Source: Ophiostoma sp. CBS 140.51
Taxonomy: Eukaryota > Ascomycota > Sordariomycetes > Ophiostomatales > Ophiostomataceae
Assembly (NCBI GenBank): GCA_029298735.1
Contig: JANSLP010000421.1
Coordinates: 1-24,622, forward strand
Direction of reading: 5' to 3'
Length of the DNA stretch: 24,622 nucleotides
Shown piece after piece: positions 1-11,160 of this stretch; within the stretch, counting starts at the first letter, position 1; each line of letters starts with the position of its first letter. The notes beneath the pieces were generated by a model that searched no databases, was not told where the DNA came from, and saw only the letters and a program-made list of their open reading frames with translations. The translations under genes were made by a program, and so were the position numbers.

Positions 1-1071
1 TTGTACAGCCAGTCTGTGGGTTCCTTAACCGAAAGAGCGGAAAGCTCGAGATGAGCGGCCACAGCACAGAGGAATAAGAAATGAAAATGTAAGAAAAGGT
101 AAAAAAAGATAATGTCATTTATTCTCTAGCTGAACAATTGCGTTGTAAAGAAATTGAAAGAAAAGCAATTTTAAGTATGAACCCAGCGGAACCAACAATA
201 CAATTCTTACTCACTGCAAAGAAGTCAAGCATCTGGAGTGAGGTGTAGACAAGGTACTGTTGGCCTCATTGTTGTTACTCCTTTATTTCTCTACAAATTA
301 CATAATCACACAGTGGCAAAAGAACTTGATTGTTTTCTTTAAAAATCAGGGCCTGCACGAGAACAACACGGAGACTGATTTTTTGTATCCCATCCCCATC
401 CATGGCAGCCCCTTCGTATTTTTATTTTGAGTTTGCAACAGAAAGGTAAACAAAGACGTCTCCCGCAGCCCATTTATTTTTTTGGTGTCCCCATTAAAGA
501 ATAAAACAACAGCATATGTAGTTAGACAAAAACCAAAACAATTATCCCGGAACAAACTTTCAGCTGATGGTAGTACCACGCACAGCAAGAACGCACAGCA
601 ACCAAGACCCAACCAATTTAGCAAAGACCCAACGACAAGACGAGTAAAAGGAGACAAAAACAAAAGATAAATCGTACAGTCACATTTTTTTGGTAAAAAA
701 AGTAAAAAGGAAATAGGAGAGTAATTTTGAGTGTGTTTGTGTGAGCACCGCGTTTTTTTCTGGTATTTGTCTCTCAATCTTTTCACTCTCTCAATCTGTA
801 GTACACAAACAAGAATAAAAAAGCAAAGACAAAGACAACAAGTTAATGATAATGGAAACACACCATACGATAACAAAAATAGGAGAGACACTTGGTTAAG
901 TAAGCAGTAAGCAAACAAATAGTATGAAAGTAAGGAAAATAATAATGAAAATTAAAGCAACAACAAAAAGAGGGGGTAGTGATGGGCCTAAGCCAAACAA
1001 AATAGACCTCTTTTCAGCAGAGAACTTTCATCTCTGTAGAAGAGAGAAGAAAGGGCGCAGACAACTCACTA
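1..1071. other. AT-rich non-coding region downstream of DEF1
   Basis: No gene is recognised here. The stretch is clearly more AT-rich than the coding DNA next to it and is full of A- and T-runs. Its open frames are low-complexity and match no family I know. It lies 3' of the minus-strand DEF1 gene, so part of it is probably a long 3' untranslated region. On the minus strand AATAAA-type poly(A) signals read at about 473-478 and 421-426. The first 60 bases have a higher GC content but are too short to assign. Confidence 0.5.
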
Positions 1072-4000
1072 CTAGTGGTAGTTGCCGCCCCAGCCGCGCT
1101 GCTGCTGCTGGTTGTTGTAGTAGTTGTTGCTACCAAAGCCCTGGCCGGCGTGGCCGCCGTGCTGGGCATTGTGGCCACCGTAGGCACCAATGTAGGGGTT
1201 ATTACCGTGGTTCTGGTTGCCACCGTAGCCGCCAGCACCGCCGGCCGCCGACTGGTTGCTGCCGTGCAGGCCACCAGCACCGTGTTGCTGCAGGTGCGAC
1301 GGGTAGCCGCTGTAGCCACCCTGCTGGGTAGACTGGGGAGGCGGCAGCGACTGCGAGGACTGAGTGTTGGTAGCGGAGCCAGGGCGAGCCAGACCCGAAG
1401 GGGTAGGGCCAGCACCAGCACCCTTGGAGGCGTCGCCGTAGGGCTTCAGATCATCGGCACCGGTCTGCTGCGAACCCACCTGAGACTGCTGAGCACCGTA
1501 GCCCTGGCCGGCAGCCTGCGACTGGTACGAAGAGGCACCGCCGCGGCCGTAGCTGCTCTCGCCGCCAAAGCCAGTCTGAGACTGGCCAGCACCAACACGA
1601 CCGTAGTCGCTCAGACCGGCAGAGCCCAGGCCGCTGTTGTCAGCGCCGGCGCCGCGGTGGAGAGACGAAGCGCCGCCGAAGCCACCGCTGGCCTGCGACG
1701 AGTGCTGATCGTACTGGGAAGGCATGTTGTAAGGGTGGTGGGTGTTACCGTAGCCACCCTTGCCGCCGTAAGGAGCGCCAAAGTTGTTCTGGCCACCGAA
1801 AGCGCCGTACTGCATGTACTGGGCGTAGTAGGGGCTGGCATAGTAGGGGTGGTTCGAGTAGGCCTGGTACTGGCTGCTCTGGTGCTGCTGCTGACCGTGC
1901 TGGCCCTGGGCACCAGCGCCCTGCTGCTGGGACTGGGGTTGGCCGGCTACGGGCGGGTTGGGGGTCGAGGTACCGCTGTTCTGGGCGTCGGTGGCGGCAG
2001 TCGACGTAGCGGCGGCAGAACCACCGAAGCGAGACGCACCGCTGCTCTGGGGGTACTGGCTGAGCGAGTCGTAACCACCGTACGAGCGCTGGTTGTTCTG
2101 GAGGCCGTCCTGTTGGCCCTGGGCGGCCTGCTGGCCGTAAGCCTGGTAGTAGTTGTTGAACTGAGGCATGCGGCTCTGAGCGTCAGAGGTGAAGTACTGC
2201 GAGTACTCGTTGGGGGCAGCGGAGCTGTAGGCGGTGGGAGCTTGCTGGGCCTGGGTGGAGGCAGCGGGGAGGCCCTGGTAGTTGTCGAACTGCGAGTTGG
2301 CCGAGGTTTGGGCCTGGGCCTGGGCGGGCTGGCCGTAGGCATCGTACGGCTTCTGCCCAAAGGCGGACTCCTGGGCAGCCTGGCCATAGCGGCCGTACTG
2401 CTGGGTGTTCTGAGCCGCGGTCTGGGCGGCAGAGCCAGTGGGCGGAGCGACGGGTGCGGCGGCAGCAGGGCCGGAGGGAAGAGTAGAAGTGGCGGTAGGG
2501 GTGGCGTTGGCAGCAGCCTGCTTCTGGGCGCCGAAAGCGTCAGGAACCGATGCAGGGGGCGCAACGGGCGGGAGGGAAGCGCGGGGCTGAGCGACAGGCG
2601 ACTCATCCGGAGGCTGGGTGCGGGTCTCGGGCTCCTCACGGTCTCCGTCAATGTCCTCGTTATCGGCGCCATTGAAGTTCAGAGCACCGAACTGCACAGC
2701 AGCACGGTCGACCTCACGGCCATTGGGCATGCGGACGGCCTCCTCCTGGTCGAGGACACGGCGCGAGTAGCTGGGAGTGCGGACAGCGCCGCGGTCGGTA
2801 GCCTTGGTGGCGGTGGTAGCATAGCCGCTGCCGACAGCAGCAGGCTTGGCAGCGTGATGCTGCTGAGAGGCGGAGATGGGGGTGCTGGTGCCGGCGAGAG
2901 CAGCAGCGCGGGGGTCCCAGGAATCGGCGGCCTCGCTGTGGAGGGTGTCGGTCTCAGGAGGGTGGGAGTCGTCGTCGACTTGTTCGAGGTTGCTTTCGGT
3001 CAGTGCATCCTTGGAGGGGGCAATGGCGGCTTCGGGCACGGCAACAACAGGAACGGCGACGTCCGGCGCCGCCGCTTCCTTGATGACGGGTGTGGCGTCG
3101 TTATCGGCTGCTGACTCGGGCTCGGCGTCGGCAGTAGGTGCGGAGGAGGTAGTTGGAGCTGCTGTGGGGGCGGTGGTAGAAGAGGAGGTAGGGAGAGAAT
3201 CGGTGGTTTCGGTGGGTGCCTTGGGTGCAGGAGCGACCTCCTTGGGCTTCGCAACAACCTTGGGCGGGTGAACAACAACAGTCTGGCGCAGCATGCTTGC
3301 CCATGTCTTCGGGGCAGCAGTAGCAGGAGCAGAAGCAGATGTGGGAGCAGCAGAGGTAGTAGAGGGTGCAGCGGCGGCCGCGGTTGGTTCGGGGGTCGAC
3401 TCGTCGGAGGGCTTCTGGCCATCCCACGCTTGCGACTCCTCGGTCGGGACAGAAAGGAGTGCGTCAGAGCGGGTGCCGTTTGCAGCAGCAGAAGGGGCCG
3501 AGCGGCCACGAGCACTGCGTCCACCACGCTCAACAGCCCGAACATTCGCACGTCCACGGGTCTTGTCGGAGCCTGCTCCTTCACGTCTGGGGGGCCGGGC
3601 TGCAGCTGCTTCGGCGGCAGTTGTGGCCTTTGGCTTCGTGCGCTCCTTCTTCGGCTTGGAAACCTCGTCCCACTGAGAAATGGTGCCTGATGACGGTGAT
3701 GGTGGTTAGCATGGTTCCAGATGACAATGGACAGAGGTGGTGTGACGAGGCATAGGAATGGAAACGGAGCTTCGAAAAGAGAGACAGAGGAAGAGAGTGA
3801 GGGTAGCGTGTGAGTAGCAATTGATGCCATTGATGGATACCGACAACAGTTGATGCGTCGCGAAGCCCGTGTGATGCAGGCTTGTTTGATGAATCAAGGG
3901 AGGATGAAGTCTTTGGTTGAGCAAAGCTTGGGCAAAGCACGTGTCCACCTCTTCAAAGCTCCAAAACCAAGGCAAAAGAAAAAAGGTCGAGCAAAAAAGT

Positions 4001-4320
4001 GTCAGAAAAAACTCACCTTCGGCAATGCGCGTGACCGTCAGGTTCTCGTCACCATCAGTCTCGCGAAGTGCAAACAGGACATCGACCTCCGACCAGTCAG
4101 GGAACATCTCGCGGATGAGTGTCGTCTTGGCCCCGTAGAGCTTCTTCAGCTGGCCAATCTCGCCCTCGTCCTCGAGGGATGCTAGGCTACTCTCATCGTT
4201 CTTTGCATCACCGTTCGTCCGGCGCGTGCTGCCACGGCCAGCGAAGCCTCCTCTGCCACCGCGTGCGGCGCCCCGGCCACCGCGTGTGGCAGCCGGTCGG
4301 GACTGTACCTCGGACGACAT
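1072..4320 (-). CDS. DEF1: RNA polymerase II degradation factor Def1-like protein (CUE domain)
   Basis: CDS is complement(join(1072..3686,4017..4320)), 972 aa. In yeast, Def1 promotes ubiquitylation and removal of RNA polymerase II stalled at DNA damage; its CUE domain recruits the Elongin-Cullin ligase. Visible here: an N-terminal RGG-rich segment (residues 13-30), a CUE-like domain at about 56-101 with the MFP motif at 72-74, a basic/Ala-Pro linker, a short KTWASMLRQ motif at 228-236, an acidic Ser/Thr/Pro region, and from about 480 a Gln/Gly/Tyr-rich prion-like tail running to the C terminus. This order matches fungal Def1. The ATG at 4320 is the first in frame and gives the RGG/CUE start. 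The intron has donor GTGAGT, branch GCTAAC (3710-3705) and acceptor CAG, and joins GAA-G to GC-ACC in frame. Exon 2 was read through without stops. The low-complexity tail makes homology rest mainly on the CUE domain and architecture. Confidence 0.85.
3687..4016 (-). other. 330-nt intron of DEF1
   Basis: Donor GTGAGT (4016-4011), branch-like GCTAAC (3710-3705) and acceptor CAG (3689-3687) are all visible. It is five to six times longer than the other introns in the window (52-59 nt). If it is retained, the frame stays open from the CUE domain to a stop at 3706-3708, giving a 204-aa product with a CUE domain and a hydrophobic, non-Def1 tail. Confidence 0.85.
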
Positions 4321-5144
4321 TGTGTCTGTAGAGGGAATCTGTGTTTGTAAAAAAAGAGTAGGGAGAAAGAAGTCGAGAGTTTCAACACCGAGGATTGATG
4401 GTCCACGATGTGAAAAGAGAGGAGAAAGAGGAAGGAGGAGATTGAGTCGAGATACGATTCAACGAAGAAATTGTGGGAGGATAGGCGGAGATGGAAGGAG
4501 ATCGTTTTTTCAGGGAGTGAAAAAACGAGGTTTTCGAAGATTTTCGCGATCGCGGCTGAAAACGCGGGCTGCGGTCAGCTTAATTGGAGAGACAGGGCAA
4601 GACTGCCAGTCGACACGACGAAGCAAAATGGGAGACAAGGCCCGTAGAAGGAAGTAGAGGGGAGTCGAACCGCGAAGACGATGCTGAGGCGATGGTGAGG
4701 CTGCTTCGTTGAAGGCGAAGAGAAGAGAAGAGGAAGTGTGATGACGATGGAAGATGGAATGGGAAAGTGTGGCCAGGAGAGAATGAAGGGATTTTGGAGA
4801 ACTTGTCATGTGTGCGTGGCGCCTGCTAATTCCTGCCAGCGGGTTGCTGGTGTGGGTTCGTTGGCTCGTTGGGTTGCTGCTGTGCGTGCGCTGTGGTTGT
4901 TCGTTTTTTTCACCCTTACTCAGAGTGTTGGGTGAAAACTTCTACGGTCGCGCCTTCCCTCTTCCCTCCCTTCCCCTATTTTTGTCGCTTTTACAGGGGT
5001 GGGCAAGACACGGCAGGCGCGACTCTGCAGGCGTGGTTCCAGGCCAAGGGCCCTACAGCCGCCGAGGCAACGACGACCCAGATACCACACAAACGGGCCT
5101 GACCACCTGAAAAAAATTAGGAAACCGCCCTTATTTGGCAGGAG

Positions 5145-5474
5145 GTACCAGTACCTTGTGCTCGTAGCCCCCTTCTTGACGACGCAAGTCACAGTTTCGA
5201 TGTCTCCACAGTATGGCCTTTTGTGGAGCGCAGGTTGCTCATCTGTGCCCCCATCTGCAGGTCCTCACAAGAGTCCTGCAGGCCAGGAAGCTCCCCCCCT
5301 GGGCTCCCTAGCGGGTGCGCCGCCCTGTTTTTGGCGTTCTGGGATTGCTGGGAGCGTCAATCACGCGCGCAAAACCCCGCGCAACGAGAGCTGGAAAAGC
5401 GAAAGCGCAGCAGTCTAAGGAGAATCGAAGGGAGCCTAAAGAGGCGCTAGCGGCACAGCAGCAGGTACTGGTAC
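5145..5474. repeat. 12-bp inverted repeat pair spanning 330 bp
   Basis: GTACCAGTACCT at 5145-5156 has its exact reverse complement at 5463-5474. Four further bases match after a two-base gap (TGCT on the inner side). Each arm is itself a direct repeat of GTACC around one A. The size would fit a very small decayed MITE-like element, but I see no target-site duplication. Paired binding sites or chance are equally possible. Confidence 0.35.
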
Positions 5475-7081
5475 ATGTCTCTGTTACCTGGTGGCTGGGG
5501 AAGGGAGGAAAATAAAGGATAGAAGGATCCACTTGTCAGCTGCTGCCAGCCGACAGGCAAAGCGCCGAGTACGGGGTCCAATGAAGATGCAATATTGGAT
5601 CCACACGATCTGTTTTGCAGTTACTGCTGTTCAAAGACGGGAGTGCATCTTCAAGCAATATCCCGTTTCGTTTTGCACGTCTCGGGCGTCGTCTGCAAAA
5701 TTTTTGCACGTCGTGATCCGGCTTTTCAACTCACATTCAGGGGCGTTGGAACGATGCATGTGCCCGTGAGTGTTTGTTGTCTTGTGGTATTGTGTCTGGG
5801 CTTGCATGTAGCTTTTTGGTATGAATGCATACACGTGGTACTTTCCCTAGTTTGAGAGCTGACAAGTGACGTGGTAGTACTGAGAGCAGGATGAGGAGGC
5901 TTGGGCCTGCAAAAAGCCAGCTTGTTGCATGAAGCGACGACAGCTGTCGACAAAAATCAAGACCTGCCCGGCCAATCCCTGCAGGGCAAATGTGTTTTCT
6001 CCGTATTATTTGCTCCCCGAGCAGCTGTCTTCCGTAGCTTGGCATTCGCTCAGGCACGGCGGCTGCCGTTTACGTACAGTGTAAAGACTGTGCTATAACG
6101 GTACATGCACTGTATTTTCCTCATGCTTTTTGGCATGTTCCTGTCGCTTTCAGGGCAGCCGTTGACAATATACCAACAGCTAAACCAACGGTGACACAAC
6201 GACAAACTCGTGTAAGATACCAAGCAGACACGATGCCATTGACATGAATAACAGCAAGAGGTCTTCCCGGGCCAGTTAAGATGACACAATGCCGCCTTCT
6301 CGATACTCCAAAGCCTCGTCTCGACGAGGCAACCAACCGCCCTGATCTCGAAGCAGCAGCGTGACGAGACGACACTGGACAGGTAACTCTTGACTATTTC
6401 GTAGGAATATCTTCTTGGAGCATACAACCAAAATACTCTTGGACACGACACTCGGCAACGCCGCGGGCAATATACGGAAGAAGGCGGGCGGACAACGGAA
6501 CGACGGCGATGTCGCGCCACAATATCGCGTTCAGGTGATCATTCGAGAGACGGGTTGGAAGGAAGACAAAATATAGGATAGCCCGCCCGAGCCACCGACT
6601 CGCCGATAGAACTCCTATGTTCTCGACTCACTCTGCTATTTTCGCTCTGCTCGCCCTCGCTGTCTCGGAAACGCCGGAATCGTCGTTCCCTAGGGCCGCT
6701 AAGCCCAGCCCATAGCGTCAGCAACGTGCCTGCCCCTCCCACTGTGCACTTTGCGAGTTACTTGCGTACAGCTGCCCCGCGTGGAGCCTAAGGCGCACGG
6801 CAAAGAAAAGAAAGAAAGCGCCACCAAGCGCAGCTTCCTGCACCAACACCACTTTTGCCTACCGAAGACGCCGGGGAGGGAAGGCGCGAAGCTTTGTAAA
6901 AGCTGCCTTGCCCTTCCTTTGTCCCTCCCCCATTGTCGTCATCCGGTTGGTTTTGTCTGACCATTGTGTGTTCTTAGCTGTGTCTTTTCTCTTTTCTCTG
7001 GACTCTTCTTATTCTTTTCCGTGTCTCTCCCTCTTTGCGACTGAAAGCTGATCAAGCTCCGTGGCGGGCTCCGACTTTGTC

Positions 7082-7093
7082 ATGCACCACTAG
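7082..7093 (+). promoter_or_regulatory. possible minimal upstream ORF (Met-His-His-stop)
   Basis: An ATG at 7082 is followed by two His codons and TAG, 85 bases before the SYLF gene start. It matters only if transcription begins upstream of it, which cannot be told from the sequence. Confidence 0.3.
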
Positions 7094-7178
7094 ACTGTGC
7101 ATCTTTTCTTTAATTTTCTTTTTGCCTTTATTATCTTTCCTGCTTCATTTTCCTTACATCTTTACACACACATCCACT

Positions 7179-9264
7179 ATGGAAAAGGTGACGTCCAAAC
7201 TGCCGTCGTGGGATACGACGAAAACGAAGAGCAAGCAGGGGTTCGACAAGGTCTGGGGCTGGGCCGACAAGCTTGGCGCGCCGGTCAATCGCTTCTCCAA
7301 CCGCATTGGCAGCGAGGCCTTTTGGCCGACCACCCTCGACAAGGAAAGCGACAAGGCCGCGCGCATTCTCCGGTCATTCTGCAGTACGCTCCAGTATCAT
7401 ACCCATACTCGATGGCAATTGCACAGCACTAACACGAACAGAGGATGGCTTCTACACGGAAGTCGAGAAGCCGTCAGGTCCCGACCGTGACGGCCCCAAG
7501 TCGAAACAGCGCGTTATAAAAAAGATCCCCCAGAAAGTTATTGAAAAGGCCGTCGGCCTCGCCATCTTTACCACCATGCGCACAGGCCTGTGGATATCGG
7601 GCGCTGGCGGCTCAGGCGTGCTTGTGGCGCGCAAAGAAGACGGTACCTGGTCCGAACCCTCGGGCATCTTGTTACACACGGCCGGCCTGGGGTTCTTGGT
7701 TGGCGTCGACATTTACGACTGTGTGCTGGTCATTAACAACCGCAAGGCTCTGGCATCTTTTACCAAACTGCGGGCAACACTCGGCGGCGAGATCAGTGCC
7801 GTGGCAGGTCCCGTGGGCGCCGGTGGTGTCCTCGAGAGCGACGGCAAGTGGAAAGAGATTAACCGGCCCGTCTTTACATACCTCAAGTCTCGAGGCTTTT
7901 ACGCCGGTGTCCAGGTCGACGGCACCATAATTGTCGAACGAACCGACGAGAACAAACGATTCTACCACCAGGAGATCAGCGCCGTGGACATTCTGGCGGG
8001 CAAAGTGCGCCACCGGCCACCCGAGGTCAATATGCTGATGGAAACACTCAAGGCGGCTGAGGGTCGTACGGACATTGATGAGGAACTCATGGATGAACTC
8101 GAGGGCCAGCCTGCACCAGGCGATGTCAATGTGGATGCGCCAGGCACCATCTTTGGTGTGCCCGACCCCGAAGACCCCGACCCGTACGGTGTACTTGCTC
8201 TCGAAAAAGAGGGATTTGAGATCCGCGAGGCGTCGACACAGTCCCGTCCAGCCAGCCAAGTCTTCGCATTCAACCCGAGCCCCAAGAGCCCTGTCTACAG
8301 CGCCTTCCACAACGGCCACCGGCGGACGGAAAGCAACCTGAGCCAACGCTGGAGCATGGACCGTCGACCGATTGTGCCCATGTCCGATATGGCTACACAG
8401 ACAGACCCCGTCCTGATTGAACCCCACCCCGACGCAGAAGCAATTATGGCAGCCATCGCTGAAGCTGACGAAGCAGAAGCCGAGAGGGAACGTGAAGCGC
8501 TGCGAGAAAAGGAGAGGCAGAAGGAAAGCAGCAACAACTCTCTGGGTCTGGTTGTGCCGGAGGCGATCGACGAGGACGAAGAACGGAGCATCTATGAAGA
8601 TGTACCGGACGCACCACAGATTGCCTCGGATAGCCCTGAAGCTCGTGGCATCGCTATCGGCACGAACCCATGGACCGGCGAGCCTGGCAACCCCTACAGC
8701 GACGAAATCAAGCCCAAGGTGGTTCTTCCTTTGGGGCCACCACCACCACTGCCACCACGGACAGCCGTTGCTGTTGCCAAGCCAGCCGATGCCTTTGAGG
8801 AGGTCAATCTGAATGGCGGCGATGCGCCAGTCGAGAAGACCGAGAAGACCGAAAAGACCAAAAAGACCGAAACTTTCGACGAAGTTGCGCTTTTCGACAA
8901 TGAGGACGTCGGGGACGGGGTGAAGGACATTAAAAAGTCCGAGACGGACGCTGTTGAAGAGACGGCAAAAGCAGAGGAAAAGAGTGAAAAAGAGACCGAG
9001 AAGAAGAGTGAAGAGGAGGCAGAGACTGACAAGAAGGATGGCTCTTCGAGTGACGAGGCTGAGAAGTTTGAGGAGACGTCGGAAACAGTGTCTGAGAAGG
9101 TCAACGAGAAGACCGAAGAAAAGACCGAGGACAAGCAAGAAGAGAAGCCGGTGGAGACGGCAGAGGAGAAGACGGATGAGAAGAAGGACGGTTTAGAGAC
9201 GGACAGGAAGCCATCTGAGACGACAGACAAGCCTGCAGACAAGGCCGATGTCGTTGAGCCGTAG
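7179..9264 (+). CDS. SYLF-domain (DUF500, Ysc84/SH3YL1-like) protein without SH3 domain
   Basis: CDS is join(7179..7383,7442..9264), 675 aa. SYLF domains bind phosphoinositides and actin and act at endocytic actin patches (yeast Ysc84/Lsb3, animal SH3YL1). The domain spans about residues 55-265 with typical motifs: GLAIFTTMRTGLWISGAGGSG (107-127), HTAGLGFLVGVDIYDCV (147-163), TLGGEISAVAGPVGAG (181-196) and SRGFYAGVQVDGT (218-230). The intron is 58 nt (donor GTACGC at 7384, CACTAAC branch, acceptor CAG at 7441) and joins FC to KDGFYTEV in frame. There is no C-terminal SH3 domain. Instead there is a long disordered tail with a PPPPLPPR segment, a possible SH3 ligand, and a Glu/Lys-rich end that includes a KTE repeat. 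The start is the first in-frame ATG after a CT-rich leader. The family is clear; the exact role of this SH3-less form is inferred. Confidence 0.9.
8833..8868 (+). repeat. 9-nt tandem repeat (GAGAAGACC x4) in the SYLF gene
   Basis: Four near-identical units, two of them exact (8833-8850) and two with changed purines, encode an EKT/KKT repeat in the charged tail. It is a likely site of length variation that keeps the frame. Confidence 0.75.
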
Positions 9265-9654
9265 ACAACTCGCATTTTGGGCAAGGATTTTGTTACTGTT
9301 TGGTTATTGCGGAACAACAGCACCTCGTTTACTAGCGATAAATGTATCCATAGAGCACATCGCATGATGCATTATGAAATTAGACTTAAAGCATAAATAC
9401 ATTTCATGACATTAAAAGACCTGGCTTCTTTGAGAGTGGTGCAAGCGCACGTGACCAAGGCTAGTCATTCCGTAGAGTGTTCTGGCAGCTCGCTAATCCA
9501 CCCGGCGCTACAGCGGGCGCCTCGGTCGTTCCAGGGCAGCACGTCACTGAACCGGAGATTATAAATGCAACTCAACTTCATGATGTTTTCTGCTATGAAC
9601 AGACGCTCCTTATGAGACGTTGAGAAGCACATACACCACTCATACAAACACACA
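9265..9654. other. intergenic: SYLF gene 3' end and PPCDC promoter
   Basis: No gene is seen. AT-rich sequence with several TAAA-type signals at about 9335-9415 fits the 3' end of the SYLF transcript. The second half carries a TATA-like box and forms the promoter of the next gene. Confidence 0.6.
9559..9566 (+). promoter_or_regulatory. putative TATA box of the PPCDC gene
   Basis: TTATAAAT lies about 90 bases upstream of the start codon at 9655. An ACGTCA half-site lies just before it at 9541-9546. Confidence 0.45.
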
Positions 9655-10446
9655 ATGCCGGCTACAACAACACAACCAGACCGGCCATCGGCTGCGGCCG
9701 AAGTCGCCGCCGCTCTCAACGACGGCAAGACTCATCTTTTGCTCGCCGCCAGCGGCTCCGTCGCCACCATCAAACTGCCCCTGATCGCCGCCGCCTTCTC
9801 CCGCGTGCGCAACCTGTCGATCCGTGTTATTTTGACACCCAATGCCGCGCAGTTTTTGCAGGGCCAGTCCACCGAGCAGCCACCCGTTGACTCGGCCGCC
9901 CTGCGGGGGCTGCCCAACGTCGACGCCGTCTATGTCGGTGACGCCGATGAGTGGCACCCACCTTGGACCCGTGGCGCGCCCATTTTGCACATTGAGCTCC
10001 GCCGCTGGGCACAACTGTTGGTCGTAGCACCCATGTCCGCCAACCTGCTGGCCAAGATTGCTAACGGGCTGTGTGACACGTTGCTGACGAGCGTCATCCG
10101 CGCCTGGGAGACGGATCCGGCTTTGGCGAAGAGGATTTTGGTGGCACCGAGCATGAATACGGCCATGTGGAATCACCCCTTGACATCACGACAGCTGTCA
10201 ACACTGCGTGAGACATGGGGCGTGAAGCCGGCGAGGCTTTCAGTGACGGTGACAGACGAAGAGGCCAGCAACGCCGAAGAGGAGGAGGAGGAGACTCCAG
10301 GCTGGTACGAGATCTTGTTACCGCAGAGCAAAGCACTTGCATGCGGTGATGTTGGTCAAGGAGGCATGGCCGACTGGCGGGATATCGTGCTGGTGATCCG
10401 GGACCGGCTGTCTCTGTCGCCGGAGTATTTCACTGACTCTGCATAG
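9655..10446 (+). CDS. phosphopantothenoylcysteine decarboxylase (Hal3/Cab3-type flavoprotein)
   Basis: Single exon, 263 aa. The enzyme uses FMN to decarboxylate 4'-phosphopantothenoylcysteine to 4'-phosphopantetheine, the third step of coenzyme A synthesis from pantothenate. The HFCD flavoprotein fold is clear: LLLAASGSVATIK (28-40), the catalytic-His segment LHIELRRWA with H112, APMSANLLAKIANGLCD (125-141), the PxMNxxMW substrate-binding motif as PSMNTAMW (165-172), and the active-site Cys in ACGD (C230). All residues essential in plant AtHAL3a are therefore present, so it should be an active decarboxylase rather than only a Hal3-type phosphatase regulator. The length matches the short eukaryotic enzyme and lacks the acidic tail of yeast Hal3/Vhs3/Cab3. 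An acidic insert of six Glu in a row sits between the PxMNxxMW motif and the Cys motif. The start is the first ATG. Confidence 0.93.
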   Translation: MPATTTQPDRPSAAAEVAAALNDGKTHLLLAASGSVATIKLPLIAAAFSRVRNLSIRVILTPNAAQFLQGQSTEQPPVDSAALRGLPNVDAVYVGDADEWHPPWTRGAPILHIELRRWAQLLVVAPMSANLLAKIANGLCDTLLTSVIRAWETDPALAKRILVAPSMNTAMWNHPLTSRQLSTLRETWGVKPARLSVTVTDEEASNAEEEEEETPGWYEILLPQSKALACGDVGQGGMADWRDIVLVIRDRLSLSPEYFTDSA

Positions 10447-11160
10447 CAAGGCATAGTGAGCTAAAGTAAAATCCAAAAAAAGACATAGCACAGGATACCC
10501 AATAGTACAGTACAATTAATTTCAAGATGTAACAGGTGATCATAGTGGATGAGAGTCCTATCCCTTTACAAATGAGGTGAATGGAAAGGCTCCGCAGGTT
10601 ATCACGGGTACGTTTTGTTTGCCATCCCTGCTACGAGATATTTTTAAAGGGCAACGGTATAAATCCATTGCTTGTATTACTAACAGTCCCATACTCCATG
10701 TGATACCTAGAAAATCACCCACTGCAGTGAAGTCTATTACAACCATCAAGATGGGTGCCTCTCAAGCAACGGATACCAGCCGCCTCCAGTTTTAAGTTGT
10801 ATCGATCCCCATCATTTTCGTCTGCAACGATTCTATCGGTAAAGTTGGGTCTCCACTCACCACCATCTTGTTAAACTAAGTGAATACACTTATAAAAACA
10901 GCTTTAAAAAAACTTGGGATATTGAATAGTCACTGCACGTCGGGTAAGTGGTCCAGATAGTGGCAGTGAATATTGGTGGTAATGTCAAGGCAATGAGCAT
11001 AAATTAACGGGCTCCCAATCCCAACGCATCTTAGGAAGCGCCCTGTCAGAGACAACAAGGCAACCAACCATTCCACCTGCATGAACGAGAGCCGACCAGA
11101 TGTTATAAAGTGTCAAGTCTCCCGATGACGAGAGCATTCGATTCCAAAGGTCAGTTACCA
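10447..11160. other. intergenic, no gene recognised
   Basis: AT-rich sequence with only short open frames lacking known motifs. It contains the PPCDC 3' end and the region upstream of the decayed BTB gene. A minus-strand open frame at 10985-11173 looks faintly protein-like but matches no family I can name. Confidence 0.5.

Larger units (their letters stand above)
4321..7178. other. 2.9-kb divergent intergenic region (DEF1 / SYLF gene)
   Basis: No gene is recognised. The first ~450 bases (4321-4770) are purine-rich on the plus strand, hence pyrimidine-rich on the minus strand, as expected for the DEF1 leader and promoter. A similar CT-rich tract at about 6970-7165 on the plus strand precedes the SYLF gene. 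The middle (about 5100-6750) holds only short, overlapping open frames on both strands without family motifs. A 12-bp inverted repeat lies at 5145-5156 / 5463-5474. A sequence at about 4665-4675 resembles a tRNA B box on the minus strand but no tRNA folds around it. Confidence 0.6.

Noticed and set aside
1075..3114. 679-codon plus-strand open frame opposite DEF1
   Set aside because: It is the exact antisense of the GC-rich, Gln/Gly/Ala-rich DEF1 exon, gives a Val/Ala/Gly-rich low-complexity product and has no known domain. It is a shadow of codon composition.
4655..4690. tRNA B-box-like sequence GGTTCGACTCC on the minus strand
   Set aside because: The bases beside the loop do not form a five-pair T stem, and no acceptor stem or A box fits at the right distance.
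6050..6520. 156-codon minus-strand open frame in the long intergenic region
   Set aside because: Arg/Cys/Ser-rich product with no motif, overlapped by other frames of similar quality; no splice or start context supports it.
7672..9138. 488-codon minus-strand open frame opposite the SYLF gene
   Set aside because: Antisense shadow of a well-supported coding exon; the product is Leu/Phe-rich without a recognisable domain.
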